Counted from the first letter of the stretch, positions 46,842 through 55,613 are shown. The stretch is DNA of 64,000 nucleotides from Actibacterium sp. 188UL27-1 (GCF_016901225.1 NZ_JAFEUL010000011.1:1-64000); one strand, 5' to 3'. Translations and numbers: made by a program. Notes: generated from the sequence alone by a model not told the origin.

Positions 46842-48068
46842 ATGCAGATCGGTCTGTTTGGTAAACTGCCCGCCAACGGGGACTTCGTTAGCCGGGCTCT
46901 TCCGGCGGCGGTTCTGCAGCCTTGGGAAAGCTGGTTGAACCGGGTCACGTCTGGCGCGCGTCATCACTTGGGGGAGCGCTGGGATGACATCTATGCCGCC
47001 GCCCCCGTCTGGCGGTTTTGGTTAGGCGAGCTTTTGTTCGGCCAGTCGGTTGCCGGAGCGATCGTACCATCCGTTGACAAGGTCGGGCGGCAATTTCCGC
47101 TTTGCCTGATCCTGTGTGACGCTGGAGGGGATCACCCCGCCCCACCAGTTGTGGATGCGGGGAACGAGCGTTGGTATGCCCGTCTTGACGCGGCCTTGCT
47201 AGAGTTAAGGTCTGACGGATTTGATGGTAATATCGATGGGCTTCTTTCGCAGTTGCCCTTGCCTGCGGGATCGCCGCAACCCCTGGTGGAAGATAAGCGT
47301 CAGGCGTTTTTCGCTTATGGGGAGGAAGGGTTGGCCCACCTGCTTCGTGATGTGGGCACCCATGACCATCAGCTTGCCGCGGCATCGCGCAGCTATTGGT
47401 GGACGGCGGGCAACACGCGGGTCGGCCCAGCTTTGCTTGCCATGAACGATATGCCCGATGCCGCGGGCTTTGCGGCGATGCTGGTTGGTTTCGGCCCGCC
47501 GTCCAAAGTTGCCCAGGCCGAAACGAAATCTCTTCTAGAAGAAGCTCCGGCTGATCCCGTGGAACCGATGCCGGATCCAGTGGACGATGAACAGGATGTG
47601 GAGGTACCCGAAAACGCTGCCTGGGCCGTGGATCCCTCCATTGATCCGGTGCCCAAGCGTGGAGACACGCGCCCACTGGCTGAACCACCAGACTCGTCAC
47701 AGCTGCAAGTTGCCGAGCCCGTGACGCCGTCAGATGCGCCGGTAGATGTCGGCAATCCGTTCGACACGGAAGCAGGTTGGAGTTTGTCCGCGCAAAAAAA
47801 AGCAGATATCTCGGCCGCGTCCGGAGATGCGGCTAAGACGGATGATGAAACGGACAAGATCCTGCAATCCGTGCGCCAGACGATGAGCGAGGCCGAACCG
47901 AGCGACGCGGTGCCCACCACGCCACCATACGTCCGCGATTTGCAAGATCATGACGAGGACAGCCCCTTTGGCTCTCTCGACCCGAAACGAGGCTTGGGCG
48001 CGGGTAAAGGTCCCGGTCTGAGGGGTATATTTGCCCTACGCAACCGCGGCCCGGAGGGTAAGGATTGA
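46842..48068 (+). CDS. tagF: T6SS-associated protein TagF (ImpM) with disordered extension
   Basis: A 408-residue protein. The ATG at 46842 (MQIGLFGKLPANGDFVSRAL) is preferred over a TTG one codon earlier. Residues 1-225 are the TagF domain, a post-translational repressor of T6SS in several bacteria. Unlike a usual TagF of around 230 residues, this one continues with about 180 acidic, Pro-rich residues and a basic end (GLGAGKGPGLRGIFALRNRG). The extension carries DSPFGSLDP, like motifs in TagH and PpkA. It may hold an interaction site for the phosphorylation switch. Confidence 0.9.
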   Translation: MQIGLFGKLPANGDFVSRALPAAVLQPWESWLNRVTSGARHHLGERWDDIYAAAPVWRFWLGELLFGQSVAGAIVPSVDKVGRQFPLCLILCDAGGDHPAPPVVDAGNERWYARLDAALLELRSDGFDGNIDGLLSQLPLPAGSPQPLVEDKRQAFFAYGEEGLAHLLRDVGTHDHQLAAASRSYWWTAGNTRVGPALLAMNDMPDAAGFAAMLVGFGPPSKVAQAETKSLLEEAPADPVEPMPDPVDDEQDVEVPENAAWAVDPSIDPVPKRGDTRPLAEPPDSSQLQVAEPVTPSDAPVDVGNPFDTEAGWSLSAQKKADISAASGDAAKTDDETDKILQSVRQTMSEAEPSDAVPTTPPYVRDLQDHDEDSPFGSLDPKRGLGAGKGPGLRGIFALRNRGPEGKD

Positions 48069-48135
48069 CCCTCTTTGTTCCCTGGATGATTATTCCGGCA
48101 CGTTATCCAAGATATTCCTTTGGTCAGTTTTCCGT

Positions 48136-48915
48136 ATGATGGGTAAGTCCTTTAGGTTCGAGACTGGCGCGGTCAGCCATACCGGGCTGGCCCGCGACCA
48201 TAACGAAGACCGGTTTTTGTCAGAACCGGCCAGTGGTTTGTGGCTGGTGGCCGATGGGATGGGTGGGCATCTGGGCGGTGAATACGCCTCCGGCTCCATC
48301 GTGGATCATCTGGCGTCTATCGGGAAACCATCGTCGGCACCGGATCTTCAGGCGCGTTTCGTTGAACGGATCGGCCGGGCCAATGATGAAATTCAGAACC
48401 ACGCGCTGAGCTCTGGGGGGACGATTGGATCGACCGTCGTCGCACTTTTGACCTTTGAGCAGCACTTCGCCTGCGTCTGGTCGGGGGATAGCCGGATCTA
48501 CATGGTGCGCGATGGCCAGCTGACCCAACTGAGCCGCGACCACACGGAAGCGAATGAACTGCTGGATCGCGGGGCCATAACCGCTGAGGAGGCCGAAAGC
48601 TGGCCACGCAAGAACGTGATCACACGTGCCGTGGGGGTTGGGGAGGAGGTCGATCTTGATCACAAATACGGCACCCTGCGCAATCGGGATACCTTTGTGC
48701 TGTGTTCCGACGGGTTGACGGCCCATGTAGATGATCCGGAGATACGCGAGATTGCCAATGGCAATCAGCCTCAAAAAGCGTGCGAGATGCTGTTGGACAT
48801 GACCTTGGATCGGGGGGCCACAGATAATACAACGGTGATGATCGTGCGGGCCTTCGACAAGACCGAAGTCGCCGCATTCAGTGAATTCTTCGATATCCAG
48901 CAGCAGGGAGCCTAA
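48136..48915 (+). CDS. pppA: PP2C-type protein phosphatase of the T6SS (PppA)
   Basis: A 259-residue Ser/Thr phosphatase with all PP2C metal motifs: [57 protein letters not shown] and [10 protein letters not shown]. The start is placed at the tandem ATG at 48136/48139; upstream codons in the same frame overlap tagF and do not match the family. It would remove the phosphates placed by PpkA. It sits 6 bp upstream of ppkA. Confidence 0.92.
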   Translation: MMGKSFRFETGAVSHTGLARDHNEDRFLSEPASGLWLVADGMGGHLGGEYASGSIVDHLASIGKPSSAPDLQARFVERIGRANDEIQNHALSSGGTIGSTVVALLTFEQHFACVWSGDSRIYMVRDGQLTQLSRDHTEANELLDRGAITAEEAESWPRKNVITRAVGVGEEVDLDHKYGTLRNRDTFVLCSDGLTAHVDDPEIREIANGNQPQKACEMLLDMTLDRGATDNTTVMIVRAFDKTEVAAFSEFFDIQQQGA

Positions 48916-48921
48916 CCGGCG

Positions 48922-51168
48922 ATGGCGTCTGAAGAGAGAGGAAAGACGCGGATCCTGCCCGCCACCAATATCGGGGTCGAGATCGGGACAAAGATCGTAG
49001 GAGGCACCTACGAGATTATCGAGCACATCGCTACGGGCGGTATGGGCGAAGTCTATCGCGGGTTGAATATCCACACCCAAGAACCGGTCGCGATCAAAAT
49101 CGTGCTGGCGGCCCTGGCCCATGATGAAAAGATCATCGCGCTGTTTCAGAAGGAGGCGACGGTACTCGGCCGCCTCCATCACGATGCAATCGTCCGTTAC
49201 AATCTGTTCACTGTCGATCCAATGATTGAACGAGCCTGTCTCGTCATGGAATATGTCGGTGGTCGCCCGCTGGCGGATTACATCGCGGAACAACCGATGG
49301 AGGCGGAGGATGTGAAGATCCTTCTGCGCCGTCTCGCCCCGGGTCTGCAGAAAGCCCACGACCTGGGCGTTGTTCACCGTGATCTGAGCCCGGACAATGT
49401 GATTATCCAGGACGGCATGGTCAGCCATGCCAAGATCATTGATTTCGGGATTGCCAAATCTGAAAACTTTGGTGGTGGAACCCTGTTGGGCGGACAGTTT
49501 GCTGGCAAGTACAACTATGTCTCGCCTGAACAGTTGGGGCGCTACAGGGGCGAGATCACGGCGCAATCGGATATCTATTCCTTGGGTTTGGTCGCGGCGG
49601 CTGCCTCCATGGGCGAGCCCTTGGATATGGGCGACAACCCGGGAGAGGCCGTGGATCGCCGGGCCGAGGTGCCTGATCTCACTTGGGTCCATGACGATCT
49701 ACGCCCGGTGATTGAATGCATGCTGCAGCCAGATCCGGTAAATCGCCCGCAATCGATGTTGCAAGTGGTGGAGATGCTGGATCAGGGCAGCGCGGGCACC
49801 TTGCCGGGGCACACCACCCAGGTTCCATGGCTTGAGCCCGACCGAACAGTGATCGCCCCGCCTGGCAGTATCGCGCCGGGGATCAGCCGCCCGCCGGAAT
49901 TCGGCTTTTCCAACACACCGGCGACTGCGGCGCCACAGGCGGTAACCACGCCGCCGATCTCCGATAGCCAAAGCCCGTTCGGGGTGGGTTCGGTCGCCTC
50001 GGGTAAAGCCGATCCGGGCGATCCGGGATCCGTGCCGTCGAAGGCGCCAGCCTCGCCGCAGGTTGCACAGCGCCGTCGCGGTGCGAGCCCGTTCATCCTG
50101 ATCGCAGCCGCGGTGCTCGCGTTGTGCGGCGGTGGGGCCGGTGTGTATTATGCGGGGCTGTTGGATCCGATGATTGTCTCTTCGCCACTGGCGCCAAAAA
50201 TTGGTTCCGGCGGTCAGACGGCGGGACGGCAACCCGAAGCCCAGACCGCCGAAGCGGACAATGATCCTCCCGCAGGAGATCCCGATCTGAGCGACGTCCT
50301 TGCGGCCATATCGCCCGACGACCCGGACCCTGATGCAGGGACTGACAATGAACCTGTCAGCCCGGCCATCCCCGACCCGGACTCTGACACGGCGGCGATC
50401 ACGGATTCCGACAGCCAACCGGTCGTTCCCCAGCCAAGTGACCCTGACCGCGACCCATCCGTGGCCATCGATAACGATCCTGGGCCCGATCCCGTACCGC
50501 TGGCCATTACTGATCCGGATGACCCGCTGGCCATCATCGGCAATCGTGTGGAATGGATGCGTCGATACACTCTGCCGTCTTGCGTCTATGCATCGGTTTT
50601 GAGTGCGACGCCTAGTAGTTTTGCCATCGAAGGCTATGCCACCTCGGACAAACCCTTCTGGACCCTTCTGGCCGATTTTCAGAAGGCGCATGGCATTGAA
50701 CCGGATATTGGTGTGCGCATCGTCAAACCAAGCCAGTGCCCGGTGATCGAGTTCCTGAAAGGTCTGGATCCTGACCGATCCAAGGCCCCGACATTGACTC
50801 TGGACAAAACCGTTCTGAAAAGCAGAGAGCCCATCCGGGGCAATGTCAGCCAGATTGGCGATCGTGAGATCTGGTTGATGCTGGTTGATGCCCAGGGTGG
50901 GATTTACGATTTGTCAGGTTTGTTGAAACCGCAAGATGATGGATCCGCCGATTTCGCATTGTCCCTTCGCCCAAATACGCGGGGAGCGGATGACGGCTTG
51001 GTGCCCCAATTGATCGTCGCCGTAGCGACCGATACGTCGATTGATAACGCCAAAGCGCCACCGGGCACCCCGGCCGATGTTTTGATGGGGCTGATCAAAA
51101 CGGAGTTGCGCAGCAAGGGTATCGAAGCCACTGCCGCGGCGGGTTACTTCCGCTTCACATTTAACTGA
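48922..51168 (+). CDS. ppkA: Ser/Thr protein kinase of the T6SS (PpkA)
   Basis: A 748-residue membrane kinase. The kinase domain spans about residues 28-290: ATGGMGEVY loop, Lys59 in VAIKIV, HRDLSPDN at 152-159 (Ser where most kinases have Lys) and DFG at 174-176. After a Pro-rich linker, one membrane helix at about 390-413 leads to a periplasmic part with an Asp/Pro-rich spacer and a C-terminal domain (about 550-748). That domain is clearly related to the end of the TonB-like protein encoded opposite. Possible phosphosites are T9 (KTRILP) and T309 (TVIAPP). It likely senses an envelope signal and phosphorylates TssL or Fha. Confidence 0.93.
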   Translation: MASEERGKTRILPATNIGVEIGTKIVGGTYEIIEHIATGGMGEVYRGLNIHTQEPVAIKIVLAALAHDEKIIALFQKEATVLGRLHHDAIVRYNLFTVDPMIERACLVMEYVGGRPLADYIAEQPMEAEDVKILLRRLAPGLQKAHDLGVVHRDLSPDNVIIQDGMVSHAKIIDFGIAKSENFGGGTLLGGQFAGKYNYVSPEQLGRYRGEITAQSDIYSLGLVAAAASMGEPLDMGDNPGEAVDRRAEVPDLTWVHDDLRPVIECMLQPDPVNRPQSMLQVVEMLDQGSAGTLPGHTTQVPWLEPDRTVIAPPGSIAPGISRPPEFGFSNTPATAAPQAVTTPPISDSQSPFGVGSVASGKADPGDPGSVPSKAPASPQVAQRRRGASPFILIAAAVLALCGGGAGVYYAGLLDPMIVSSPLAPKIGSGGQTAGRQPEAQTAEADNDPPAGDPDLSDVLAAISPDDPDPDAGTDNEPVSPAIPDPDSDTAAITDSDSQPVVPQPSDPDRDPSVAIDNDPGPDPVPLAITDPDDPLAIIGNRVEWMRRYTLPSCVYASVLSATPSSFAIEGYATSDKPFWTLLADFQKAHGIEPDIGVRIVKPSQCPVIEFLKGLDPDRSKAPTLTLDKTVLKSREPIRGNVSQIGDREIWLMLVDAQGGIYDLSGLLKPQDDGSADFALSLRPNTRGADDGLVPQLIVAVATDTSIDNAKAPPGTPADVLMGLIKTELRSKGIEATAAAGYFRFTFN

Positions 51169-51188
51169 TCGAAGATGTGGCGACGGCG

Positions 51189-52727
51189 CTAAGGTTGGAC
51201 GGAAAAGGCGACCATCGATAGGTCGATATCCAGATCCTTCTGAGCGCGCTCCGCCTCCAATGCGGCAAAGAAGGCAAAGGCACTTGCGCCGTTCAATTGC
51301 TGGATCGTGTCCAACCGCCCGGGTGAGCCGACGGCCATGATCAGTTGTTGCGTGTCAATCGGCCCTCCCTGGTAGGTCATCGGGATTGAAAACTCGGCGG
51401 CGCCTGCCCGAAACTGCAAGAAACTGTCCAGACCCTGCACGGTCCCTTCATCATCGATCAGCAACAGGTGTAGAAACAACCCGCTGGTGTTGCGGATGCG
51501 TCCGCTCAGTTTGCCGCCGCTTTTGATATCGCGGGCCCCGATCTCGAAATACAGGCCAAATTGCGGATAGGTCGGAAGTTGTTTTATGAAACTGACGGCA
51601 GCGCATTGTGCTGTACTCACCGGTTTAAGATAGGTGCCGGGCACGATACCTGCGGCCTCCTCCAGCCCGGTGCGGAACCGATCAAGGCGCTTTGTGGTCT
51701 CCCCAAAGGCGTCGAGCGTCAGTTGACCAGCCTGGTCACCGATGGCGGGGAGGGCTGCAAAACAGTTGCCGCCGCTGTAGCGCTTGAGATGCTTCAGGAT
51801 TGCAGCATAACGGGCGCGATCCTCAACAGTGGTTGATCCTGCCGGAGCGGGCGCGTCGCTCCCCGTCGGTTCACTCGCGTCAGATTGCGGGCTGTTGGGC
51901 GATACGGTCTGGGCGCTCGGGTTTGACGGGGTCACCCGCTCTGGCACCAGTCCCGCCGGAACCTCAGGTTGCGTGGCAGGGGCGGCAGCCTCAGTCGGGC
52001 TTGGAGTGGTCGATGATGTTTCTGGCAGTGCGGCCACGCGGTCGGACGTGCCGGTTGTCGTCGCACCGGGAAATACGGGTGCAGACGGATGGGTCGTGGT
52101 CGAGGGCGATTGGGTTTCAGCACCAACGCGCTGACCGGGACGAGCCTGTGGGCTTTGTTCCGCAGCGATTGAAGAGGTTGCGGTCGCAGTGCTGATCGCC
52201 CCGACACTGGCTGATTGGCCAATCGTCACCTGTCCGGCGACGACCGGGGCTGTGGCGACGGGCGGTGGTGACACTGTGCCGATACGGTCTGGCAGTGTGG
52301 TGGTACCGCCAACCTCCTCCCCCGCTATCCGTTCCGCGTCGGTTGGGCTGTTGTCTGTGCTATCCAGTTCGGCTGGCGCCGCGGTGATCCGCTCTGTTGC
52401 CGGGCGGACTGTGGATGCCTTCTGCGCGGGCGAGGTGGCTTTGACCGCGTCCGGTGTCAAGGCCTGGTCCGGGGCTGTGACCTGTACCCGTTCCGCGGTC
52501 GTTGCGGGTGCGCTCGGGGGCGATGGTATGCCAGGGCGCGCCTCAACCGCTGTGCTGCTGGCCAGCTGGATGCTTTCCAGAACGACTTCCGTTTCTGGCG
52601 GTGGGGCAGGCGGATCGATCCGTTGAAAAGACATCGCGCTGAACGCAGCGCCATGCACCACGAGTGCCATCATCAAAGCGGCGCATAATTGAAAGCCCTC
52701 GCCGTTTATTGCCAGCCGTTTGATCAC
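51189..52727 (-). CDS. TonB/TolA-like protein with PpkA-type periplasmic domain
   Basis: A 512-residue protein with one N-terminal membrane helix (about residues 14-32). That helix contains ALVVHGAAF, matching the position of the functional histidine in TonB. A long Pro/Ala/Thr/Ser-rich spacer of about 270 residues would span the periplasm. The C-terminal domain (about 310-512) resembles the end of PpkA, not a TonB box-binding domain: QC-x4-FIKQL, SGGKLSGRI, LLLIDDEGTV and QLIMAV align with QC-x4-FLKGL, REPIRGNV, LMLVDAQGGI and QLIVAV. The start overlaps the ExbD gene upstream by 4 bp, so it is the effector arm of that proton-driven complex. Confidence 0.75.
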   Translation of the reverse strand: MIKRLAINGEGFQLCAALMMALVVHGAAFSAMSFQRIDPPAPPPETEVVLESIQLASSTAVEARPGIPSPPSAPATTAERVQVTAPDQALTPDAVKATSPAQKASTVRPATERITAAPAELDSTDNSPTDAERIAGEEVGGTTTLPDRIGTVSPPPVATAPVVAGQVTIGQSASVGAISTATATSSIAAEQSPQARPGQRVGAETQSPSTTTHPSAPVFPGATTTGTSDRVAALPETSSTTPSPTEAAAPATQPEVPAGLVPERVTPSNPSAQTVSPNSPQSDASEPTGSDAPAPAGSTTVEDRARYAAILKHLKRYSGGNCFAALPAIGDQAGQLTLDAFGETTKRLDRFRTGLEEAAGIVPGTYLKPVSTAQCAAVSFIKQLPTYPQFGLYFEIGARDIKSGGKLSGRIRNTSGLFLHLLLIDDEGTVQGLDSFLQFRAGAAEFSIPMTYQGGPIDTQQLIMAVGSPGRLDTIQQLNGASAFAFFAALEAERAQKDLDIDLSMVAFSVQP

Positions 52728-53137
52728 GGCCCAGTATCGCCTTTCAGCGTGACCAGCGTCACCCCCAGTCCGGTCGGCTGAAGCACTTGCATCGCGGCCA
52801 GCAGCTTATCCGCAGGCAGGTCACGGGCGGTCAGAATATGGACGTTCTTGGGATCGTCGGGATATGCCATCAGGCGCTGGGTAATTTGCACAGGGCTGCC
52901 TTTTGTGCCGTCTAACGACCAAGTGCCATCCGTCGCGAGCAGTAGCAAAGGACGCGGCAGACGTTCCAGCGGCAGATCCACCGTTTCGGGCAGCTCGACC
53001 GAGAGCTCATCTGTTTCCACGATGGTGCCCACGACCAGGAAAAACAGGACCAGCAGCAAGACGATATTCACCTGGGCCAGGCCGAAATCGGGCGGCCTGC
53101 GCGGCGTTTCAGGAACAAGGCGCGACCGAATGATCAA
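52724..53137 (-). CDS. ExbD-like protein with Asp-to-Asn change
   Basis: A 137-residue ExbD/TolR-family protein with one membrane helix (about residues 21-40) and a periplasmic domain. In ExbD the helix carries an essential proton-binding Asp eight residues before the FF pair. Here that position is Asn (LAQVNIVLLLVLFFLV). The neighbouring ExbD keeps the Asp (LADVMFQLLIFFM). The two genes overlap by 4 bp. This protein may be the non-protonated half of a mixed ExbD pair. Confidence 0.8.
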   Translation of the reverse strand: MIIRSRLVPETPRRPPDFGLAQVNIVLLLVLFFLVVGTIVETDELSVELPETVDLPLERLPRPLLLLATDGTWSLDGTKGSPVQITQRLMAYPDDPKNVHILTARDLPADKLLAAMQVLQPTGLGVTLVTLKGDTGP

Positions 53138-53583
53138 GGGGATAACCGCCCGGGCCGCGCGATGAGCCGAACGCGGGCGACCTGCCCGACGCGGATCGCC
53201 TCGATCACCGTTGCCACATCCTGTGCGGTGGCCTGCGGCGTGGAAAATAGCAGGACCTCGGTCAGGCCATGATCCTTCAACGCTGGGATCGCCTGGCGCA
53301 GCTCGGCCATGGTCAGGATAGCAGATCCGGCGCGAACCTCACCCCGCGAGACGTGCCAGATGACCTGGCTGCGCGAGGTGGGCGCCGCGTTCTGTGAACC
53401 GGTCGCGGCCTCTGGCGCGGTTGGCGCGCCCAGCGGGACAAGCGCGTAGGGGGCCAGCGATGTCGACAACATGAAAAAGATCAAAAGCTGAAACATCACA
53501 TCCGCCAGCGGGGTCAATGCAAAAGCCGCGGCAGGGCGCCGACGCGGCAGATTGATGGTGAAGGTTGCGTCACCTCGGTTCAT
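53134..53583 (-). CDS. exbD: ExbD/TolR-type biopolymer transport protein
   Basis: A 149-residue single-helix protein. The helix near residues 22-42 contains TPLADVMFQLLIFFML, with the conserved proton-carrying Asp. The periplasmic part has the usual ExbD pattern (ELRQAIPALKDHGLTEVLLF, then VIEAIRVGQVARVRLI). It follows the ExbB gene by 18 bp. With ExbB it should form a proton-driven motor unit. Confidence 0.88.
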   Translation of the reverse strand: MNRGDATFTINLPRRRPAAAFALTPLADVMFQLLIFFMLSTSLAPYALVPLGAPTAPEAATGSQNAAPTSRSQVIWHVSRGEVRAGSAILTMAELRQAIPALKDHGLTEVLLFSTPQATAQDVATVIEAIRVGQVARVRLIARPGRLSP

Positions 53584-53601
53584 GACCGGAACCCTAGCAC
53601 G

Positions 53602-54258
53602 TTATGCGATTGTCTGGGTCCGTCCCGGTCGCGTTTCGACACGGCCATGCAGGACGGTGGAAATCAGCCGTTCAATCGCTTCTCGTTCCCGGTTGATCCG
53701 GCCCTCCAGCCATGTCGCGATAAAGTAAAAGAAGATGGCGATGGCCAATCCAACTGCCGTTGTGATCAGCGCTGTCCAGATGCCCCCTGCCAGGACGGAT
53801 GGATCAACTGCACCGGAACTTTGCGAAAGCTTTTCAAAAGCCTCGATCATTCCCACGACCGTACCCAGCAAGCCAAGCATTGGTGCTGCCTGCACGACTG
53901 CCTCAAGCGCGCGCATCCGTCGACTCATCTGTGCCAACTCATCGAGGGCTGCCTGGGTTGCAAGTTCGCGGACATATCCCTTGTCATTGGGGGCAGCTTT
54001 CAACCCCGACAATGTCGCAAAGAGCACCCGCACCAGCGACGTGTCACGTTTGACCGCCAGTTCCAGTGCCGCATCGCCTTCACCTTTGAGCCAGCGATCC
54101 ACGATCTGATTGGCATGTTTGCGGCGGCCGACGCCGAGGGAGGCAAACTGCAACATCTTGTAGAATGCGATTGTGAGCGCCACGACCGAAACAACAGCCA
54201 GCACGCCAAGAATGATCCAGGCAAAGCTGTCGAGTTCATCGGGTAGCGCTGAAAACAT
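53602..54258 (-). CDS. exbB: ExbB/TolQ/MotA-type proton channel protein
   Basis: A 218-residue protein with three membrane helices, near residues 12-34, 118-142 and 158-182. The MotA/TolQ/ExbB signature is clear: APMLGLLGTVVGMIEAFEKL and GGIWTALITTAVGLAIAIFF. It heads a four-gene minus-strand operon (ExbB, ExbD, ExbD-like, TonB-like) that converges on ppkA. No TonB-dependent receptor is nearby, so iron or vitamin uptake is not the obvious job. Confidence 0.9.
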   Translation of the reverse strand: MFSALPDELDSFAWIILGVLAVVSVVALTIAFYKMLQFASLGVGRRKHANQIVDRWLKGEGDAALELAVKRDTSLVRVLFATLSGLKAAPNDKGYVRELATQAALDELAQMSRRMRALEAVVQAAPMLGLLGTVVGMIEAFEKLSQSSGAVDPSVLAGGIWTALITTAVGLAIAIFFYFIATWLEGRINREREAIERLISTVLHGRVETRPGRTQTIA

Positions 54259-54336
54259 GGAAGATGGCTTACCAGAAAAGTCGAAACATCTGGTTAGGGT
54301 ACAAGACGGGCCTCAATCGGCCCGTCCCGCCACATA

Positions 54337-54765
54337 TCAGATGCCGAATTGAATATCGCCACGCGAGCTTGTGACCAACCCGTCCATGCAGTTGGGCGTT
54401 GTGCCGTCAGAGGCGGTGCATTCTGCCACACTGTTCACCAGCAGGCGCGAGATATCTGCGCAGGGCTGTTCGGCCAGGTCGAACTGAACCACCTTTGTCT
54501 TGCCGTCCTGCAACTGGCCGAATTCCAGGATCAGCAGACGTGACACGACACCTTCTTGATCGAACACGGCAACCTCGTACGAAGTTTTCTCCAGCGCGAC
54601 CCCGGTATTGTTGGTGGCGACATAGGTCAGGCGGCATCCCGCGCCCACATCGCGTGCATTGTTCAGGTCCAGCGCGAAATTCCCACCCTGAGCGTAAACT
54701 GGTGCCATCGATAAAGCCGCCGCTGTAATCCCCCCAAGCGCCAGCGATGATAGTGTTCTTAACAT
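54337..54765 (-). CDS. small secreted protein, beta-sandwich-like
   Basis: A 142-residue exported protein. The ATG at 54765 opens a signal peptide (MLRTLSSLALGGITAAALSM up to VYAQGG). The mature part, with AGCRLTYVATNNTGVALEKT and SYEVAVFDQEGVVSRLLILE, looks like a beta-sandwich of the FxLYD kind. Four cysteines could form two disulfides. No lipobox is present. It is upstream of the ExbB operon on the same strand with 78 bp between. I do not recognise a family. Confidence 0.65.
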   Translation of the reverse strand: MLRTLSSLALGGITAAALSMAPVYAQGGNFALDLNNARDVGAGCRLTYVATNNTGVALEKTSYEVAVFDQEGVVSRLLILEFGQLQDGKTKVVQFDLAEQPCADISRLLVNSVAECTASDGTTPNCMDGLVTSSRGDIQFGI

Positions 54766-54920
54766 ATTGTTAACGTGCCCCTCGTTTCGTAGTGCCGTGA
54801 CAGGCAAGAGCTATCATGCGTTAAGTATTACGCAAAGCCCCGTCTGCGCAATTTTCATCCAGGCAATTCAACTGTCCGAGACAAGGATTAGGGCATGGGT
54901 TTGTGGGGACGGTTTGGATG

Positions 54921-55502
54921 TCAGCGAAACTCGCCAGTGCTCCACGTTGTCCCCGGTCGAATGCGGGCAACGCGGCGCTCAGATTGGTGCATCACATTGG
55001 TGGATGGCTCTCGTGGGGTGGCAACGTCAGCCCGTGGCTTGGACGGTCGTGCAACCGGGCGGACCACATCCATGAGCCGTTTGCCCTGTGGCCGCGGGCG
55101 CAACACGGGCGGACCGGCCAGATCGGCATCGCGGGCGGATGGTGCGGTGCCGTTTGGTTCGGCCAAGTTACCCACGGACGGCGCTGTCCTGTTGACGATT
55201 GAGCGCCGCTCCACATCCTTTGGCCAGCTCAGCTCAACCTCGTCCGGCGGCGTAAGTCCCCGAGTACGGCCGACCTGCGTTTGATCCACGCGTGCTGTCG
55301 CTGCCATGCTGCGTGTCTCTGACAAAAAGTCGTTGATGCGTGCGGCATTCGGATCATCGGGCGCATGTGCCGGGGTGGAGGGCGACTGCTGATCGACCGC
55401 CACCGGACCTGCAACACCAGGAGATATGGTGTAGAGTGTAACAGACATCGAAACGACGATAGCCGTGCATGCTTTCCCCAGTTTATCAACTCTCAGCCCC
55501 AC
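54921..55502 (-). CDS. hypothetical membrane-anchored or secreted protein
   Basis: A protein of 193 residues if read from the GTG at 55502, which has GGAG six bases upstream; a TTG at 55601 is the other option. One hydrophobic segment (CTAIVVSMSVTLYTISPGVA) serves as signal peptide or anchor. The rest is polar, Pro/Arg-rich and probably disordered (PPVLRPRPQGKRLMDVVRPV). No family is recognised. It diverges from the DUF1036 gene. Confidence 0.5.
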   Translation of the reverse strand: MGLRVDKLGKACTAIVVSMSVTLYTISPGVAGPVAVDQQSPSTPAHAPDDPNAARINDFLSETRSMAATARVDQTQVGRTRGLTPPDEVELSWPKDVERRSIVNRTAPSVGNLAEPNGTAPSARDADLAGPPVLRPRPQGKRLMDVVRPVARPSKPRADVATPREPSTNVMHQSERRVARIRPGTTWSTGEFR

Positions 55503-55613
55503 GCGGTTCTCCGCAATTTGCTCTGCTGCCCGTTTCGCCGCGGTGGCAACTTTAAGCCGAGCCAAGGCAAAAAATCGCCATGCAAATAAAATCGATAGCA
55601 AGTATAAGCCATT

